A DNA stretch of 64,000 bases from Chloroflexota bacterium (GCA_024277135.1 JAJRVV010000245.1:1-64000); one strand, 5' to 3'; positions 8,358 to 18,981 are shown, counted from the stretch's first letter. Numbers and translations are program-made. Notes: generated from the sequence alone by a model not told the origin.

Positions 8358-9194
8358 ATGGGTCAAATCAAAGGTCTTTATAAATTGAGCCGGCCGATGT
8401 CCACTTTGTCCGGAGTGTTGGCGGTGGTTTTAGGCGGCTATGTAGCCCGTACCGGCGAGTGGAGCAAGATTGTGTTGGCGGCATTGGTGACGATGATCGT
8501 TTCGGCGTCAGCTAATGCGTGGAATGATTATCTGGATTTGGAAATTGACCGGATCAATCAACCGCAACGGCCGTTGCCCTCCGGTCAGGTGCAGCCACGA
8601 ACCGCTTACGTTTTCTCGCTGACGTTAGCTATCCTGTCTCTGGTGATGGCTACTTTCATCAATTTGCCCTCATTTTTGATTGTGCTGGCGGCCAATGCGC
8701 TGCTGTACATTTACTCTTTGCGCCTGAAAAGCACAGTGTTGCTGGGCAATGCTACGGTGGCTTTCATCTCCGCCACCAGCGTGATGTATGGCGGCGTCGC
8801 CGCCGGTAATGTGATGCCGACGTTGTGGCTGGCGGCGATCATCATGGTGGCGATTATGGGGCGCGAGGTGTTGAAGACGCTGGCGGATTATGAAGGGGAT
8901 TTGGCGCAGCGGGTGCGCACAGTGGCTACCGTTTGGGGACGGCGTTGGGCGCGGGTGGTGTTCTACGTTTTGGTGGGCATGAGCGTCATTATGATGATGA
9001 CGCCTTATTTGTTCCGGGTTTATCGCCCGGTGTATGCTTATGTGGTGGCGCTGGGGGTTTACCCGGTGGTCTTTTACATCGCTTTACGGGTGACACGGGA
9101 GCGCGCCGGCCCGCAGTTGGAACGGCTGAGCCAGTTGATGAAATATGACTTTATGATCTGGTTTCTGGCGGTTGTGTTAGGTGCGGCCGGGTAA
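8358..9194 (+). CDS. UbiA family prenyltransferase (geranylgeranylglycerol-phosphate geranylgeranyltransferase-like)
   Basis: NAWNDYLDLEIDRINQPQRPLPSGQVQ and DYEGDLAQRVRTVATVWG prenyltransferase motifs; multiple TM segments. Confidence 0.85.
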   Translation: MGQIKGLYKLSRPMSTLSGVLAVVLGGYVARTGEWSKIVLAALVTMIVSASANAWNDYLDLEIDRINQPQRPLPSGQVQPRTAYVFSLTLAILSLVMATFINLPSFLIVLAANALLYIYSLRLKSTVLLGNATVAFISATSVMYGGVAAGNVMPTLWLAAIIMVAIMGREVLKTLADYEGDLAQRVRTVATVWGRRWARVVFYVLVGMSVIMMMTPYLFRVYRPVYAYVVALGVYPVVFYIALRVTRERAGPQLERLSQLMKYDFMIWFLAVVLGAAG

Positions 9195-9379
9195 CGCTGT
9201 GTTCACCGGCTGGCAGCAGTAAACTACAATTTTCGCGGATGATTAGTACCTTAAAAAACGCGCGATCTCGCTCGTCCGCGCGCAATATTTGTTAGGCAAG
9301 AACGACACAACCTACTCATTACAATTGTTGAGAACAGTCTGCGATAGACTTGTCTTTTTGCCAACAGTTTTTGCCATTA

Positions 9380-9524
9380 AGATTTACGGCATGGTTCATT
9401 TTGAGCCAAACCATCTTTACAAATTGTAGGACGATTTTGCAAATCGTTCCCTGGGCGATTTACAAAATCGCCCTACAAAGTTGTTAAGTAGGCTTTCTGG
9501 TTTTTTGAACCATGCCAGATTTAC
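9380..9524. mobile_element. MITE-like element (9388-9516, 129 bp) with 8-bp TSD AGATTTAC
   Basis: 11-bp perfect TIR GGCATGGTTCA/TGAACCATGCC; AGATTTAC at 9380-9387 and 9517-9524; nested inverted repeat TGTAGGACGATTTT/AAAATCGCCCTACA. Confidence 0.85.
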
Positions 9525-9799
9525 GCTTGGTGAGCTTCCATGTAGGCTCTCAACAGCGTGTTTATTTTCGTTTGGTATCCGCGTCCCTGCGCGCGAAACC
9601 ACTCCAGAACATCATTATCAACCCGTATGGTAATCTGCTGTTTTTTTTGCGTAGGTTTTAGACCGCGACGAACAACAGCTTTAGCAAACATTTCAGGAGT
9701 AATCTCAGGTACATCAGATAGGTCAATATCTTCATCTTGCATGGCATCCAACCGTTCCCAGTCAGTAAGTGACTTGTTTGAAGTATGTGATTTGTTCAT
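9521..9799 (-). CDS. brnA: BrnA family antitoxin
   Basis: DEDIDLSDVPEITPEMFAKAVVRRGLKPTQKKQQITIRVDNDVLEWFRAQGRGYQTKINTLLRAYMEAHQ. Confidence 0.9.
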   Translation of the reverse strand: MNKSHTSNKSLTDWERLDAMQDEDIDLSDVPEITPEMFAKAVVRRGLKPTQKKQQITIRVDNDVLEWFRAQGRGYQTKINTLLRAYMEAHQA

Positions 9800-10040
9800 A
9801 TTTTGTTGCCTTTCTAGCTGAAATGATTCGGGTAATTGCGCCTCGTTCGGTATGGACAACGGCAATGACGCGGCCTTTCAGCAAACCGAATGTGATAAAC
9901 CGTTGCTCGCCGTAGTCAAAGCGGTTATCTTCAACAGTAACAATGTCCCTGTCAAAGATAGTCATCGCATCCTCAAAATCAATTGCATGATTTCGAACAT
10001 TGGCAAGCCGTTTATCCTCATCCCAATCAAACTCTTGCAT
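9762..10040 (-). CDS. brnT: BrnT family toxin
   Basis: MQEFDWDEDKRLANVRNHAIDFEDAMTIFDRDIVTVEDNRFDYGEQRFITFGLLKGRVIAVVHTER...IRIISARKATKYE-like. Confidence 0.92.
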   Translation of the reverse strand: MQEFDWDEDKRLANVRNHAIDFEDAMTIFDRDIVTVEDNRFDYGEQRFITFGLLKGRVIAVVHTERGAITRIISARKATKYEQITYFKQVTY

Positions 10041-10140
10041 AACTGAATTGTAACTACAAATAGTCGTTATATCAAGTGTGGGTTTGCTGGGGATATCCTG
10101 AACCTTCTCTGCCTAACTCGGTTAGCTGGCAACTAAAGCG

Positions 10141-10176
10141 GCGGAAGGGCGGATCATCATCGCCCTTCCGCTTTTT
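10141..10176 (+). terminator. hairpin followed by T5
   Basis: gcggaagggc-11nt-gcccttccgc then ttttt; arm overlaps the ppk stop region. Confidence 0.5.
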
Positions 10177-12268
10177 CTTTGGCCAGGGGATGGGGGACAC
10201 GGCCGTTCAGGAACCAGTTCTGGCTGTTAAATGGTGTTTGACCATCTTCCAAAAGGGTGTGGCGGGGCAGGTAACGGCCGTCGGGCTGGAGCAGGCTCCC
10301 TTTTTCGGTGTCGTTGAGATATACCTGCAAGATATTGTCTACAATGCTCTGACGCATCTCTGGGTTTTCAATCGGGAACAGCACTTCTACCCGCCGGTCA
10401 ATGTTGCGCGGCATCAGGTCGGCGCTGCCGGTGTACATGTCTGACTGGCCCTGGTTGTGGAAATAGTAAATGCGGCTGTGTTCCAGGAAACGGCCGACGA
10501 CGCTGATGACGCGGATATTCTGGCTCACGCCGGGCAACCCTGGCCGCAAACAGCAGATACCGCGCGCGATCAAGTCTACTTTCACCCCGGCCTGGGAAGC
10601 CCGGTACAAGGCGCGGATGATGGGGGCGTCCACCAATGAGTTGCACTTGAAAATGAGACGGCCGTTTTCGCCATGTTCAATCTCTTTTTCGATGAGGGCT
10701 ATAAAATGACGACGCATATTCACTGGCGCGACCAGGAATTTGCGGTACTCATCTTGCCGGGAGTAGCCGGTTAGATAGTTAAAAATTTCGGTGGCGTCCG
10801 CCCCAAAATCATCATTGCGCGTCATAAAGCCCAAATCGGTGTACAACCGGGCTGTCACCGTGTTGTAATTGCCGGAGGAAAGATGGACATAGCGGCGAAT
10901 CCCGTCCCGCCCTTTACGCACCACCAGGCATACTTTGCAGTGGGTTTTCAGGCCAATCAAGCCATACACCACATGGACGCCCACTTTTTCCATCGCTTTG
11001 GCCCATTCGATATTCGTCTCCTCATCAAATCGGGCTTTTAGTTCCAGCAGCGCCGCCACCTGCTTGCCATTGTCGCGGGCGCGCATCAACGCCCGCACAA
11101 TCGGCGGGTTTGGCCCCACCCGGTACAGCGTCATTTTGATAGCCATCACCTGGGGATCGTCGGCGGCGGCGTTGACGAAATCTACCACCGGTAAAAAACT
11201 GTCGTAGGGATGGTGCAGCAAAATATCCTGTCGATCTAAGATGCTGAAAATGTTGTCGCCAAAGCGCAATGGGCCGGGTAAGTCTGGCTTAATGGTGGGG
11301 TCTTTGAGTCCCGGCCGTTCTAATTTGTGCAATTCCCACAAGCTGCTTAACCCCAGCGGGCCGCTGGTGGTATACACGTCAAATGCGCCGATGCGCAGGT
11401 TGGAAATGAGGAGTTGGCGAATATCTTCCGGCGTGTTTTCAGCGATTTCCAGCCGCACCACCGAACCAAAGTGACGTTGGCGCAGGCTCTCTTCCATGGT
11501 CAACAACAAATCATCCGCTTCTTCTTCCTGGATTTCCATGTCGGTGTTGCGCGTCACCCGGAAGGGGTAGGCGGCGACGACTTGGATGCCGGGAAACAGG
11601 CGGCTGAGATTGGCGGCGATGATTTGTTCTACCCAGACAAACTTTTGCACGGCCGGCATCAACAAATCATCCGGATCGAGCGGTTTAAGCGGAACCAGCC
11701 GGGGCAAGGCGGCGGGCACTTTGACGCGGGCAAAATGGGTTTCGTCCGCTTCGGCATCGTAAACGACGACGGCCAAATTGAGGCTTAAGTTGGAGATGTG
11801 GGGAAAGGGATGGCCGGGATCGAAAGCGAGGGGGGTCAATACCGGGAAGATTTCCCGCTCAAAGTATTCGCTCAACCGTTTTTGTTGGCGGCTTTTTAAG
11901 TCGCTGAAATTGAGGACGTGAATACCGGCTTTTTTTAGCTGGGGGTGCAGTTCTTCTTTCCAGCAGCGGGCGGCGTCGGCAAATAGTTGGGTGACGGCGC
12001 GGTGGATAGCGACCAGTTGTTCGCGGGGAGAGAGGCCGTCGGGCGGCCGTTTGTCAATGCCCAGCAACACTTGCTGTTTTAAGCCGGAGACGCGCACCAT
12101 GAAAATCTCGTCCATGTTGGCGGAGAAGATGGCCAGGAATTTGGCTCGTTCCAACAGGGGGTGGTTGTCGTTGGCGGCTTCGTTGAGGACGCGCCGGTTA
12201 AATTCTATTTGGCTCAGTTCGCGGTTGATGTATAAGCTGGGGTCGGTTAACTCGATTTCTTTACTCAT
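10157..12268 (-). CDS. ppk1: polyphosphate kinase 1
   Basis: YINRELSQIEFNRRVLNEA...HHPYDSFLPVVDF...MTLYRVGPNPPIVRALMRARDNGKQVAALLELKARFDEETNIEWA...GLKTHCKVCLVVR...DRRVEVLFPI. Confidence 0.97.
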   Translation of the reverse strand: MSKEIELTDPSLYINRELSQIEFNRRVLNEAANDNHPLLERAKFLAIFSANMDEIFMVRVSGLKQQVLLGIDKRPPDGLSPREQLVAIHRAVTQLFADAARCWKEELHPQLKKAGIHVLNFSDLKSRQQKRLSEYFEREIFPVLTPLAFDPGHPFPHISNLSLNLAVVVYDAEADETHFARVKVPAALPRLVPLKPLDPDDLLMPAVQKFVWVEQIIAANLSRLFPGIQVVAAYPFRVTRNTDMEIQEEEADDLLLTMEESLRQRHFGSVVRLEIAENTPEDIRQLLISNLRIGAFDVYTTSGPLGLSSLWELHKLERPGLKDPTIKPDLPGPLRFGDNIFSILDRQDILLHHPYDSFLPVVDFVNAAADDPQVMAIKMTLYRVGPNPPIVRALMRARDNGKQVAALLELKARFDEETNIEWAKAMEKVGVHVVYGLIGLKTHCKVCLVVRKGRDGIRRYVHLSSGNYNTVTARLYTDLGFMTRNDDFGADATEIFNYLTGYSRQDEYRKFLVAPVNMRRHFIALIEKEIEHGENGRLIFKCNSLVDAPIIRALYRASQAGVKVDLIARGICCLRPGLPGVSQNIRVISVVGRFLEHSRIYYFHNQGQSDMYTGSADLMPRNIDRRVEVLFPIENPEMRQSIVDNILQVYLNDTEKGSLLQPDGRYLPRHTLLEDGQTPFNSQNWFLNGRVPHPLAKEKAEGR

Positions 12269-12416
12269 AGGATTGATTGGTTGTGGGTAGACGGCCGTAA
12301 AGCCTCAATTTATCTCTCCTATTAACTGTATAAAGGAATTAGCTACTTGTCTACCCCTTCATAGCCCAATTTCAAAATCTATGGAATTTGAGCGCCATAA
12401 AATTCTCATAAATCTC

Positions 12417-12444
12417 TTACACTTTGAATTAAACGTGCTATAAT
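12417..12444 (+). promoter_or_regulatory. putative sigma70-type promoter of the sdh operon
   Basis: TTACAC-16nt-TATAAT about 170 bp upstream of sdhC. Confidence 0.35.
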
Positions 12445-12615
12445 CCGCGCCTGTATATTTTTAGGTAATTGCAGACGCAACCCAATTACGGAGTAAATGG
12501 CATTGACGAACAATCATTGCATCAGTGGCACAGCCTGTTTTCGCAAATGTGAAACGACGATACCTCTCAACTATTTTCCCCTTCAATCCTTTAACCATAC
12601 GGAGGACTTAGCTTT

Positions 12616-13071
12616 ATGTCAACATTAATTCTCACGATCCGCGAAAGCGCCCGTTATCGCGGCCGTAGCGGGCATCTAAGCTGGATCGCTCACCGCTTGT
12701 CTGGTTTGGCGATACTTAGCTTTCTACTCATCCACGTTTGGGACACGGCCAACGCTAACTTTTTTCCTGACGTGTATAGATGGTCTGTAGAATTGTTCAA
12801 GCACCCGCTTTTTACTTTGGGCGAAATCGGCCTGGTGGCGGCCGTGATCTACCATGCTTTCAACGGCATCCGCATCACAATTTTGGATTTCAAACCAGAG
12901 TGGTGGAAATACCAGAATCGCAGCGCGATCATAGCCTGGACATTGTTCCTGGTTGTTTTTGTGCCCATCGGCATCCTCATGGTAAATGGGATGTTCCATT
13001 TCTGTGCTGAATTGACCGGAGAGGGCAGCAGTTGCTGGACGCTGCCCCAGTTGAGTGATTATTTGCAATAA
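12616..13071 (+). CDS. sdhC: succinate dehydrogenase cytochrome b subunit
   Basis: GHLSWIAHRLSGLAILSFLLIHVWD...YHAFNGIRITILDF; first gene of sdhCDAB. Confidence 0.9.
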   Translation: MSTLILTIRESARYRGRSGHLSWIAHRLSGLAILSFLLIHVWDTANANFFPDVYRWSVELFKHPLFTLGEIGLVAAVIYHAFNGIRITILDFKPEWWKYQNRSAIIAWTLFLVVFVPIGILMVNGMFHFCAELTGEGSSCWTLPQLSDYLQ

Positions 13072-13083
13072 GGAGCAGAAGAT

Positions 13084-13485
13084 ATGGCTACATATTCAGG
13101 TGTTACCCATCGTAAGGTCAAAGTTCAGGGCAATTTCGAGCGTTACGCTTTTATGTTCATGCGTTTTTCTGGCGTTTTGTTGCTGGTACTGGCTGTTGGC
13201 CACATAGCCATTCAGCATGTGGTCAATAATGTGCATAATCTGACCATTCAGTTTGTGGCTGAACAGTGGAATTCGTGGGGCTGGAAAGCGTATGACTTAC
13301 TCTTGCTGATTTTTGCCTTTACGCACGGCATCAATGGTTTACGCAATGTGTTGGAAGATTATGTGCATAATCCCAAAGCGATCAAGGTGATTAATACGTT
13401 ACTGGCTGTTTTTGTGGTTGTGACGATTTTATGGGCGGGGTATGCGATTGCCACTTTTGACTCTGCGCCCTTCCTCAACAACTAA
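13084..13485 (+). CDS. sdhD: succinate dehydrogenase membrane anchor subunit
   Basis: three TM segments; FAFTHGINGLRNVLEDYVH; operon position. Confidence 0.85.
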   Translation: MATYSGVTHRKVKVQGNFERYAFMFMRFSGVLLLVLAVGHIAIQHVVNNVHNLTIQFVAEQWNSWGWKAYDLLLLIFAFTHGINGLRNVLEDYVHNPKAIKVINTLLAVFVVVTILWAGYAIATFDSAPFLNN

Positions 13486-13500
13486 TAAAGGAAATAAATC

Positions 13501-15288
13501 ATGGCGGAGATTAAAGTACACCAATTTGACGCAGTCATCGTTGGCGCGGGCGGGGCCGGTTTGATGGCGGCCCTTTATGCCGGCAAGTCGGCCAATGTGG
13601 CGGTGCTTTCTAAATTGTATCCGACCCGATCCCATACCGGCGCGGCCCAGGGCGGCGTTGGCGCGGCATTGGGCAACATTGAAGAGGATTCCTGGGAATG
13701 GCACGCTTATGACACGGTAAAGGGATCGGATTATCTGGCTGACCAGGACGCGGTAGACGTGTTGTGCCAGGAGGCAATCAACACAGTCATCGAACTGGAA
13801 CACATGGGGCTGCCTTTTGACCGTTTCCCGAATGGGAAAATATCCCAACGCCGGTTTGGCGGGCATACGAACAAAGATACCGGCAAGCCGGTGACACGGG
13901 CCTGCCATGCCGCCGACCGTACCGGCCACATGATTTTGCAGACGCTTTATCAGCAGTGCATCAAAAATGATGTCAATTTCTTCGATGAGTTTCATGTGGT
14001 GGATTTGATTCGAGTAGATGAGACGGTGCGCGGCGTGGTGGCAATTGAGATGGCCACGGGCGAGTTTCATGTGTTCCACAGCAAAGCGGTGATGTTTGCC
14101 ACTGGCGGTTGGGGGCGTGTGTGGGAAGTCACTTCCAATGCTCATTCGCTGACCGGCGATGGCCCGGCAATTTGCCTGCGGCGCGGGATTCCATTGCAGG
14201 ATATGGAGTTTTTCCAATTTCACCCGACCGGGATTTACAAGTTGGGCATCCTGATCACGGAAGGGGTGCGCGGCGAAGGCGGCGTGCTTATCAACGGTGA
14301 AGGCGAGCGGTTCATGGAAGTGCGCGGGTATGCGCCGAATATCAAGGATTTGGCCAGCCGAGATGTGGTGAGCCGGGCGATTTATCTGGAGGTGAAGGCG
14401 GGTCGCGGCATCAACGGCCAGAAGTATGTGCATCTGGATGTGACGCCGGAGGTGGTGAATCATTATTATGAGAAGGATGGCGAAGATCGGCGGATTGACC
14501 GGGCGTATATTGAAGCGAAATTGCCGGACATCGCTGACTTTACGCGGACGTACCTGGGCGTGGACCCGGTGACGGAGCCAATGCCGGTGCAGCCGACGGC
14601 GCATTATGGTATGGGCGGGATTCCTACGGATGTAAACGGCCGTGTCCTCATAGACGCGAACAAAACCTTCCTACCCGGCCTTTATGCGGCTGGCGAGGTG
14701 GCTTGCGTCTCCGTGCATGGGGCTAACCGACTGGGGACGAACTCGCTCACCGACCTGGTGGTGTTTGGCAAATTGGCGGGCAAGGATATGGCGACTTATT
14801 GCGAGTCGGCTGAGATGCTGCCATTGCCGGATGGCGCCGCTGCTGAGGTGATTGCCGAATTTGAACGAATTCGTCAGAGCAAAGGCGGCGTCAGCCCGAC
14901 TGATTTGCGTAAGCGGATGCAGGAAACGATGACGGAGAATGTGAGCGTTTTCCGTACCGAAGAGACGATGAAGGCGGCTCTGGATGAGTTGAAAGAGCTG
15001 CGCGCCCAGTACCAGAGTGTGGAGATTCAAGACAAGGGTAAGACCTTTAATACCGATATTCTGGAAGCATGGGAATTGGGTTGTTTGTTGGAGATCGCCG
15101 AAGTGACGGCCGTTTCCGCCTACACCCGCCCTGAAAGCCGCGGCGCCCATGCCCGCGACGACTTCCCCAAACGGAATGATGTAGATTGGTTGAAGCATAC
15201 CTTGTGTCACCGGGATGGGGATGGCTACCGTCTGGATTACAAGCCAGTTACCCTGGGCCGTTACGAACCAAAAGAACGGGTTTATTAA
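13501..15288 (+). CDS. sdhA: succinate dehydrogenase flavoprotein subunit
   Basis: [12 protein letters not shown]...[21 protein letters not shown]...FQFHPTGIY...[18 protein letters not shown]...[22 protein letters not shown]. Confidence 0.97.
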   Translation: MAEIKVHQFDAVIVGAGGAGLMAALYAGKSANVAVLSKLYPTRSHTGAAQGGVGAALGNIEEDSWEWHAYDTVKGSDYLADQDAVDVLCQEAINTVIELEHMGLPFDRFPNGKISQRRFGGHTNKDTGKPVTRACHAADRTGHMILQTLYQQCIKNDVNFFDEFHVVDLIRVDETVRGVVAIEMATGEFHVFHSKAVMFATGGWGRVWEVTSNAHSLTGDGPAICLRRGIPLQDMEFFQFHPTGIYKLGILITEGVRGEGGVLINGEGERFMEVRGYAPNIKDLASRDVVSRAIYLEVKAGRGINGQKYVHLDVTPEVVNHYYEKDGEDRRIDRAYIEAKLPDIADFTRTYLGVDPVTEPMPVQPTAHYGMGGIPTDVNGRVLIDANKTFLPGLYAAGEVACVSVHGANRLGTNSLTDLVVFGKLAGKDMATYCESAEMLPLPDGAAAEVIAEFERIRQSKGGVSPTDLRKRMQETMTENVSVFRTEETMKAALDELKELRAQYQSVEIQDKGKTFNTDILEAWELGCLLEIAEVTAVSAYTRPESRGAHARDDFPKRNDVDWLKHTLCHRDGDGYRLDYKPVTLGRYEPKERVY

Positions 15289-15302
15289 GAGGAGAATGAC
15301 TA

Positions 15303-16025
15303 ATGAAAGCGCTATTACGTATTCGCCGTTTTAACCCGGAAAAGGATAAACAGCCCTGGTGGGGCGAGTATACGCTGGAAGATGTGAACACCAACGACTC
15401 TGTTCTCGATCTGCTCCATCGGGTGAAGTGGGAACAGGATGGCGCGCTGGCTTTGCGCCGCTCCTGCGCGCATGGCGTGTGCGGGTCGGATGCTCTGCGT
15501 ATCAACGGCGCCAACATGCTGGCCTGCAAGACGCTGGTTTCTCGCTTGCCGGCGTCAGGCGATGTGGTCAAGATTCAGGTGGAGCCGCTTTTGGGGCTGC
15601 GGGTGTTGAAAGATTTGATCGTGGACATGGAGCCATTCATGGATCATTACAAGTCGGTGATGCCCTATTTCATCAACAATTCGGCGCCGCCGGCAGACGG
15701 CCGTGAACGACTCCAATCCATCGAAGACCGGGCGCGATTTGACGACACCACCAAGTGCATCTTGTGCGCCGCCTGCACCACCTCCTGTCCCAGCTTCTGG
15801 GCCAATGGCAGCTACATCGGCCCGGCGGCCATCGTCAATGCCCATCGCTTCATCTACGATTCGCGGGATGAGGGGGCGGAAGAGCGGCTGGCGGTGGTGG
15901 GCGATTCCATGGGCGTCTGGCGCTGCCGCACCAATTTCAACTGCACCAATGCCTGCCCGCGTGAAATTGAAGTCACGAAGGCGATTGCTGAAGTGAAGAC
16001 GGTGTTGGCGCGCGGGGTGATTTAG
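15303..16025 (+). CDS. sdhB: succinate dehydrogenase iron-sulfur subunit
   Basis: SCAHGVCGSDALRINGANMLAC; CILCAACTTSCPSFW; CRTNFNCTNACPREIEVTKAI. Confidence 0.97.
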   Translation: MKALLRIRRFNPEKDKQPWWGEYTLEDVNTNDSVLDLLHRVKWEQDGALALRRSCAHGVCGSDALRINGANMLACKTLVSRLPASGDVVKIQVEPLLGLRVLKDLIVDMEPFMDHYKSVMPYFINNSAPPADGRERLQSIEDRARFDDTTKCILCAACTTSCPSFWANGSYIGPAAIVNAHRFIYDSRDEGAEERLAVVGDSMGVWRCRTNFNCTNACPREIEVTKAIAEVKTVLARGVI

Positions 16026-16056
16026 GACTTTCGATGGCTGATTGATGAATTTTGAA

Positions 16057-16084
16057 GCCGGTCAAATGTTGACCGGCTTTTTTA
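16057..16084 (+). terminator. Rho-independent terminator of the sdh operon
   Basis: agccggtcaa-at-gttgaccggct followed by a T run. Confidence 0.85.
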
Positions 16085-16101
16085 TATCATTGGGAGGCAG
16101 C

Positions 16102-17244
16102 ATGCGGCGCTGGCTGACATCGAATGAAACCTGGTTGCGCGGCGGCCGCTGGCTGGCGGCGCGGCCGTTGTGGGGCACGGCCGCTTTGCTGGCGCTGGGG
16201 ATGAGCCGAAACCGGAAACAGACATTGCTCTTTTTGGCGGGCGCGGCCGCGCTGCCCCTGGCCCATCTATTGTGGCGGCACAGCTATTATAGCGAATGGC
16301 TGCCCAACACCTACACCCTCAAGGTGTATGGCGTTCCCGGCCGTCTGACGCGCGGGGCGCGCTATCTGGCGCTGTTTGTGCGCAATTACGGCGTGCCTTT
16401 GGCCATGGGCGGGTTGGGCGCGGTGTGGTTGTGGCAGCGGCGAATCACCCTGCTGTTAGCGGGTGTTGGTTTGGGTATGGGCTATATTTTGCTGGTGGGG
16501 GATGATATTTTCCCGTACAGTCGCTTTTTAGCCCCGATTGTGCCGCTTTTGTTGGCGCTGGCGTTTGCTGTGGGCACGGCCGTTACCTCAAACCCAAAAG
16601 CGCGGCTGATGTTGATGAGCGCGGTGAGTACGGCCGTGCTGGCGAATGTGGGCGCGTTCCAACTGGACCAACTCACCTCCACCAATGGCGAACCGGCGCG
16701 GGGGCTGGCGGCGGCCGTCCTTATCGAGCAGTACACCGACCCGGATACCACTATCGCCGTTTCCGCTGCTGGCGCAGTTCCTTATTTCAGTCAGCGATAC
16801 ACGTTTGACATGCTGGGCAAATCTGACCCGGTTATCGCCTGCATGGAGCCGGTTCCGGCGGTACCAGTAGGGCATAGCGCGGTAAACCGCAAATGAGCAA
16901 TGAGCAATGAACAAATAAATTGCGCGGTTGACGCAAATGTTGCAGAGGAATTCTATAACAAGTATGATTTCACTTACAGCTTAGACCAGGAGCCGGACTT
17001 GGTTATCATGGAGTTATCGGCGGCGTCGGTCAATGAATGGATTTGGTTAGCTGAAGGGGATTTGGCGCCTTCATTCCGTAACCGGCATTTCGTGGCGCTT
17101 ATTACAAACGAGGTTTTTCAGGCCGATTATCTGCCCCACGCTATTGATCTGCCGTTTTTACGCCAGCAAAATATGATTTATTATCGGGAAACGGCCGTCA
17201 GCCGGCTGCACCTGGAATCGTGGCAGAACCCCCGCCTCAATTAA
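16102..17244 (+). pseudogene. N-terminally truncated, stop-interrupted membrane glycosyltransferase-like gene
   Basis: 16102-16896 (SYYSEWLPNTYTLKVYG...FSQRYTFDMLGKSDPVIACMEP) ends at TGA 16894-16896; the same frame resumes at 16900 with FYNKYDFTYSLDQEPDLVIMEL, the expected next part of the family. Confidence 0.6.
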
Positions 17245-17247
17245 TCA

Positions 17248-18981
17248 TCAACCATCAGCGATCAAAGTCCCTCCCGGTTCATAATCAGCCAAAATAGAGC
17301 CGCCGATGAACTCGCGCAAAATCGAATCGCCAGCGATGATGTGCAGGCTTTCCTGGGGAATAGGGTCGAACCATTGCAGAAAGGCCAGCAGCCGGTTCGC
17401 CTCCACCCGTTCCCGCGTCCCCGGTTCCACTTGCAGCAAAAGCGGCTGCGCCAATTTTTTCAGCGCCGACAATTCGTAAACCAACGCCGAATTGAAGAAG
17501 ACGTCGGCATTGTTCTGATGAGGGAAAATGTGTCGTTTTTCGCCGCGGCGGACGCTGGGCCAGCGGCCAATGGTGTCGGCGGCGGTGTAGCCGCGATGGG
17601 CGGCGTCGCGCGCAATGCGGCGCAAAAGGCGGGTGTCGGTGGTGGGGACGCGGTTGTGCCGGTCCAAATTGAGTTGGGTGAAAGCTGAGATAAAAATCCG
17701 GTAATAGGAACCTGGCGGCAGGTTTTCTACCAGGCAGGGATTGAGGCCGTGAATCCCTTCCACGATGATGACGTGATCGGGGCCGATGCTCAGTTGATGC
17801 CCTTCTTCTCGTTGGCCGGTGTGAAAGTTGTAGCGGGGCTGGATGATGGTTTCGCCCGCCATCAACTGCGCCAGATGGCTCTGGAAAAGAGCTACATCCA
17901 ACGCTTCCAGCGCTTCAAAATCATAATCGCCGTTTTTGTCGATAGGGGTATCTTCGCGGTTGACGAAGTAGTTGTCCATGCCGATGGCTACCGGGTGGAT
18001 ACCGAGCGCCATCAATTGAATAGCCAGCCGTTTGCTGAAGGTGGTTTTTCCGGCCGAGGTGGGGCCGGAGATCATGACGAGTTTGACCTGGGGGCGGCGG
18101 GCGGCGATTTCGGCGGCGATGGCAGTGAGCTGCCGCTGGTGGAAGGCTTCGGCGATGAGAATGATTTCTTGGGCGCGGCCGTCCCGAATAGCCCGGTTCA
18201 GCGCGGCCACACTGGGGACGCCGACGATGCTCAACCACTCATCATAATCCTGAAAAATGCGGGCCAAGACCGGCTCGTCTTCAAATGGTTGCAGCGCGTC
18301 TGGCTGTTGGCGGCGGGGAAATTGGAGGATGAAGCCATTGCCATACGGCCGTAAATCGAACAAATCCAGGTAACTGGTGCGCGGAACCATGAAGCCGTGG
18401 TAATAATCGCGGACGCCGTTCAACTCATACAGCGTCAGATAATCCTTGCGTCGTTTGGCGAACAACTCTGCTTTTTCCTGATCGCCGCTCTCCCTGAAGA
18501 GCTGCAAGGCTTCGTCGAGCGGCGCTTGCACTTGGGTGATGGGTAAATCGGCGTCAACCAGTTCTTGCATTCGCTGTCGCAGCCGGCGGAGATCTGCGGC
18601 GGAAACGGGTTGTTTGTCCACCCGCTCGCAGTAGTAGCCGCCGAAGGGCATCGAGTGATGGACGGCGATAGTGACGCCGGGGAACAGTTCGGCGGCGACG
18701 GCGATCATGAGGAAAGTGAGAGAGCGGCGGTAGATGCGGGTGCCATCGGAATTGGCGGTGGTTTCCGGCTCGATGTCGGCGTCGGCCAACAGCGGGCGGG
18801 AGAGTTCGCGCAGTTTGCCGTTCATGATGGCGGCCACGATACGGCCGTTCACTCTCTCTTGCAGATGGGCCGCTTTGATGAAATCTTCGATGGGCGTGCC
18901 GATGGGGCCTTCAAAGGCACGGCCGTCGGCAAACCGGGCTTGCACTGTCTGACGAATGGGAACGGGAATGATCTGGCTCAT
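17248..18981 (-). CDS. nucleoside kinase: TGS/threonyl-tRNA-synthetase-like N-terminus plus uridine kinase/PRK domain
   Basis: MPFGGYYCERV; VKLVMISGPTSAGKTTFSKRLAIQLMALGIHPVAIGMDNYFVNREDTPIDKNGDYDFEALEALD. Confidence 0.9.
   Translation of the reverse strand: MSQIIPVPIRQTVQARFADGRAFEGPIGTPIEDFIKAAHLQERVNGRIVAAIMNGKLRELSRPLLADADIEPETTANSDGTRIYRRSLTFLMIAVAAELFPGVTIAVHHSMPFGGYYCERVDKQPVSAADLRRLRQRMQELVDADLPITQVQAPLDEALQLFRESGDQEKAELFAKRRKDYLTLYELNGVRDYYHGFMVPRTSYLDLFDLRPYGNGFILQFPRRQQPDALQPFEDEPVLARIFQDYDEWLSIVGVPSVAALNRAIRDGRAQEIILIAEAFHQRQLTAIAAEIAARRPQVKLVMISGPTSAGKTTFSKRLAIQLMALGIHPVAIGMDNYFVNREDTPIDKNGDYDFEALEALDVALFQSHLAQLMAGETIIQPRYNFHTGQREEGHQLSIGPDHVIIVEGIHGLNPCLVENLPPGSYYRIFISAFTQLNLDRHNRVPTTDTRLLRRIARDAAHRGYTAADTIGRWPSVRRGEKRHIFPHQNNADVFFNSALVYELSALKKLAQPLLLQVEPGTRERVEANRLLAFLQWFDPIPQESLHIIAGDSILREFIGGSILADYEPGGTLIADG

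Noticed and set aside
13429-14604. 391-aa minus-strand ORF
   Set aside because: Antisense to sdhA; shadow ORF.
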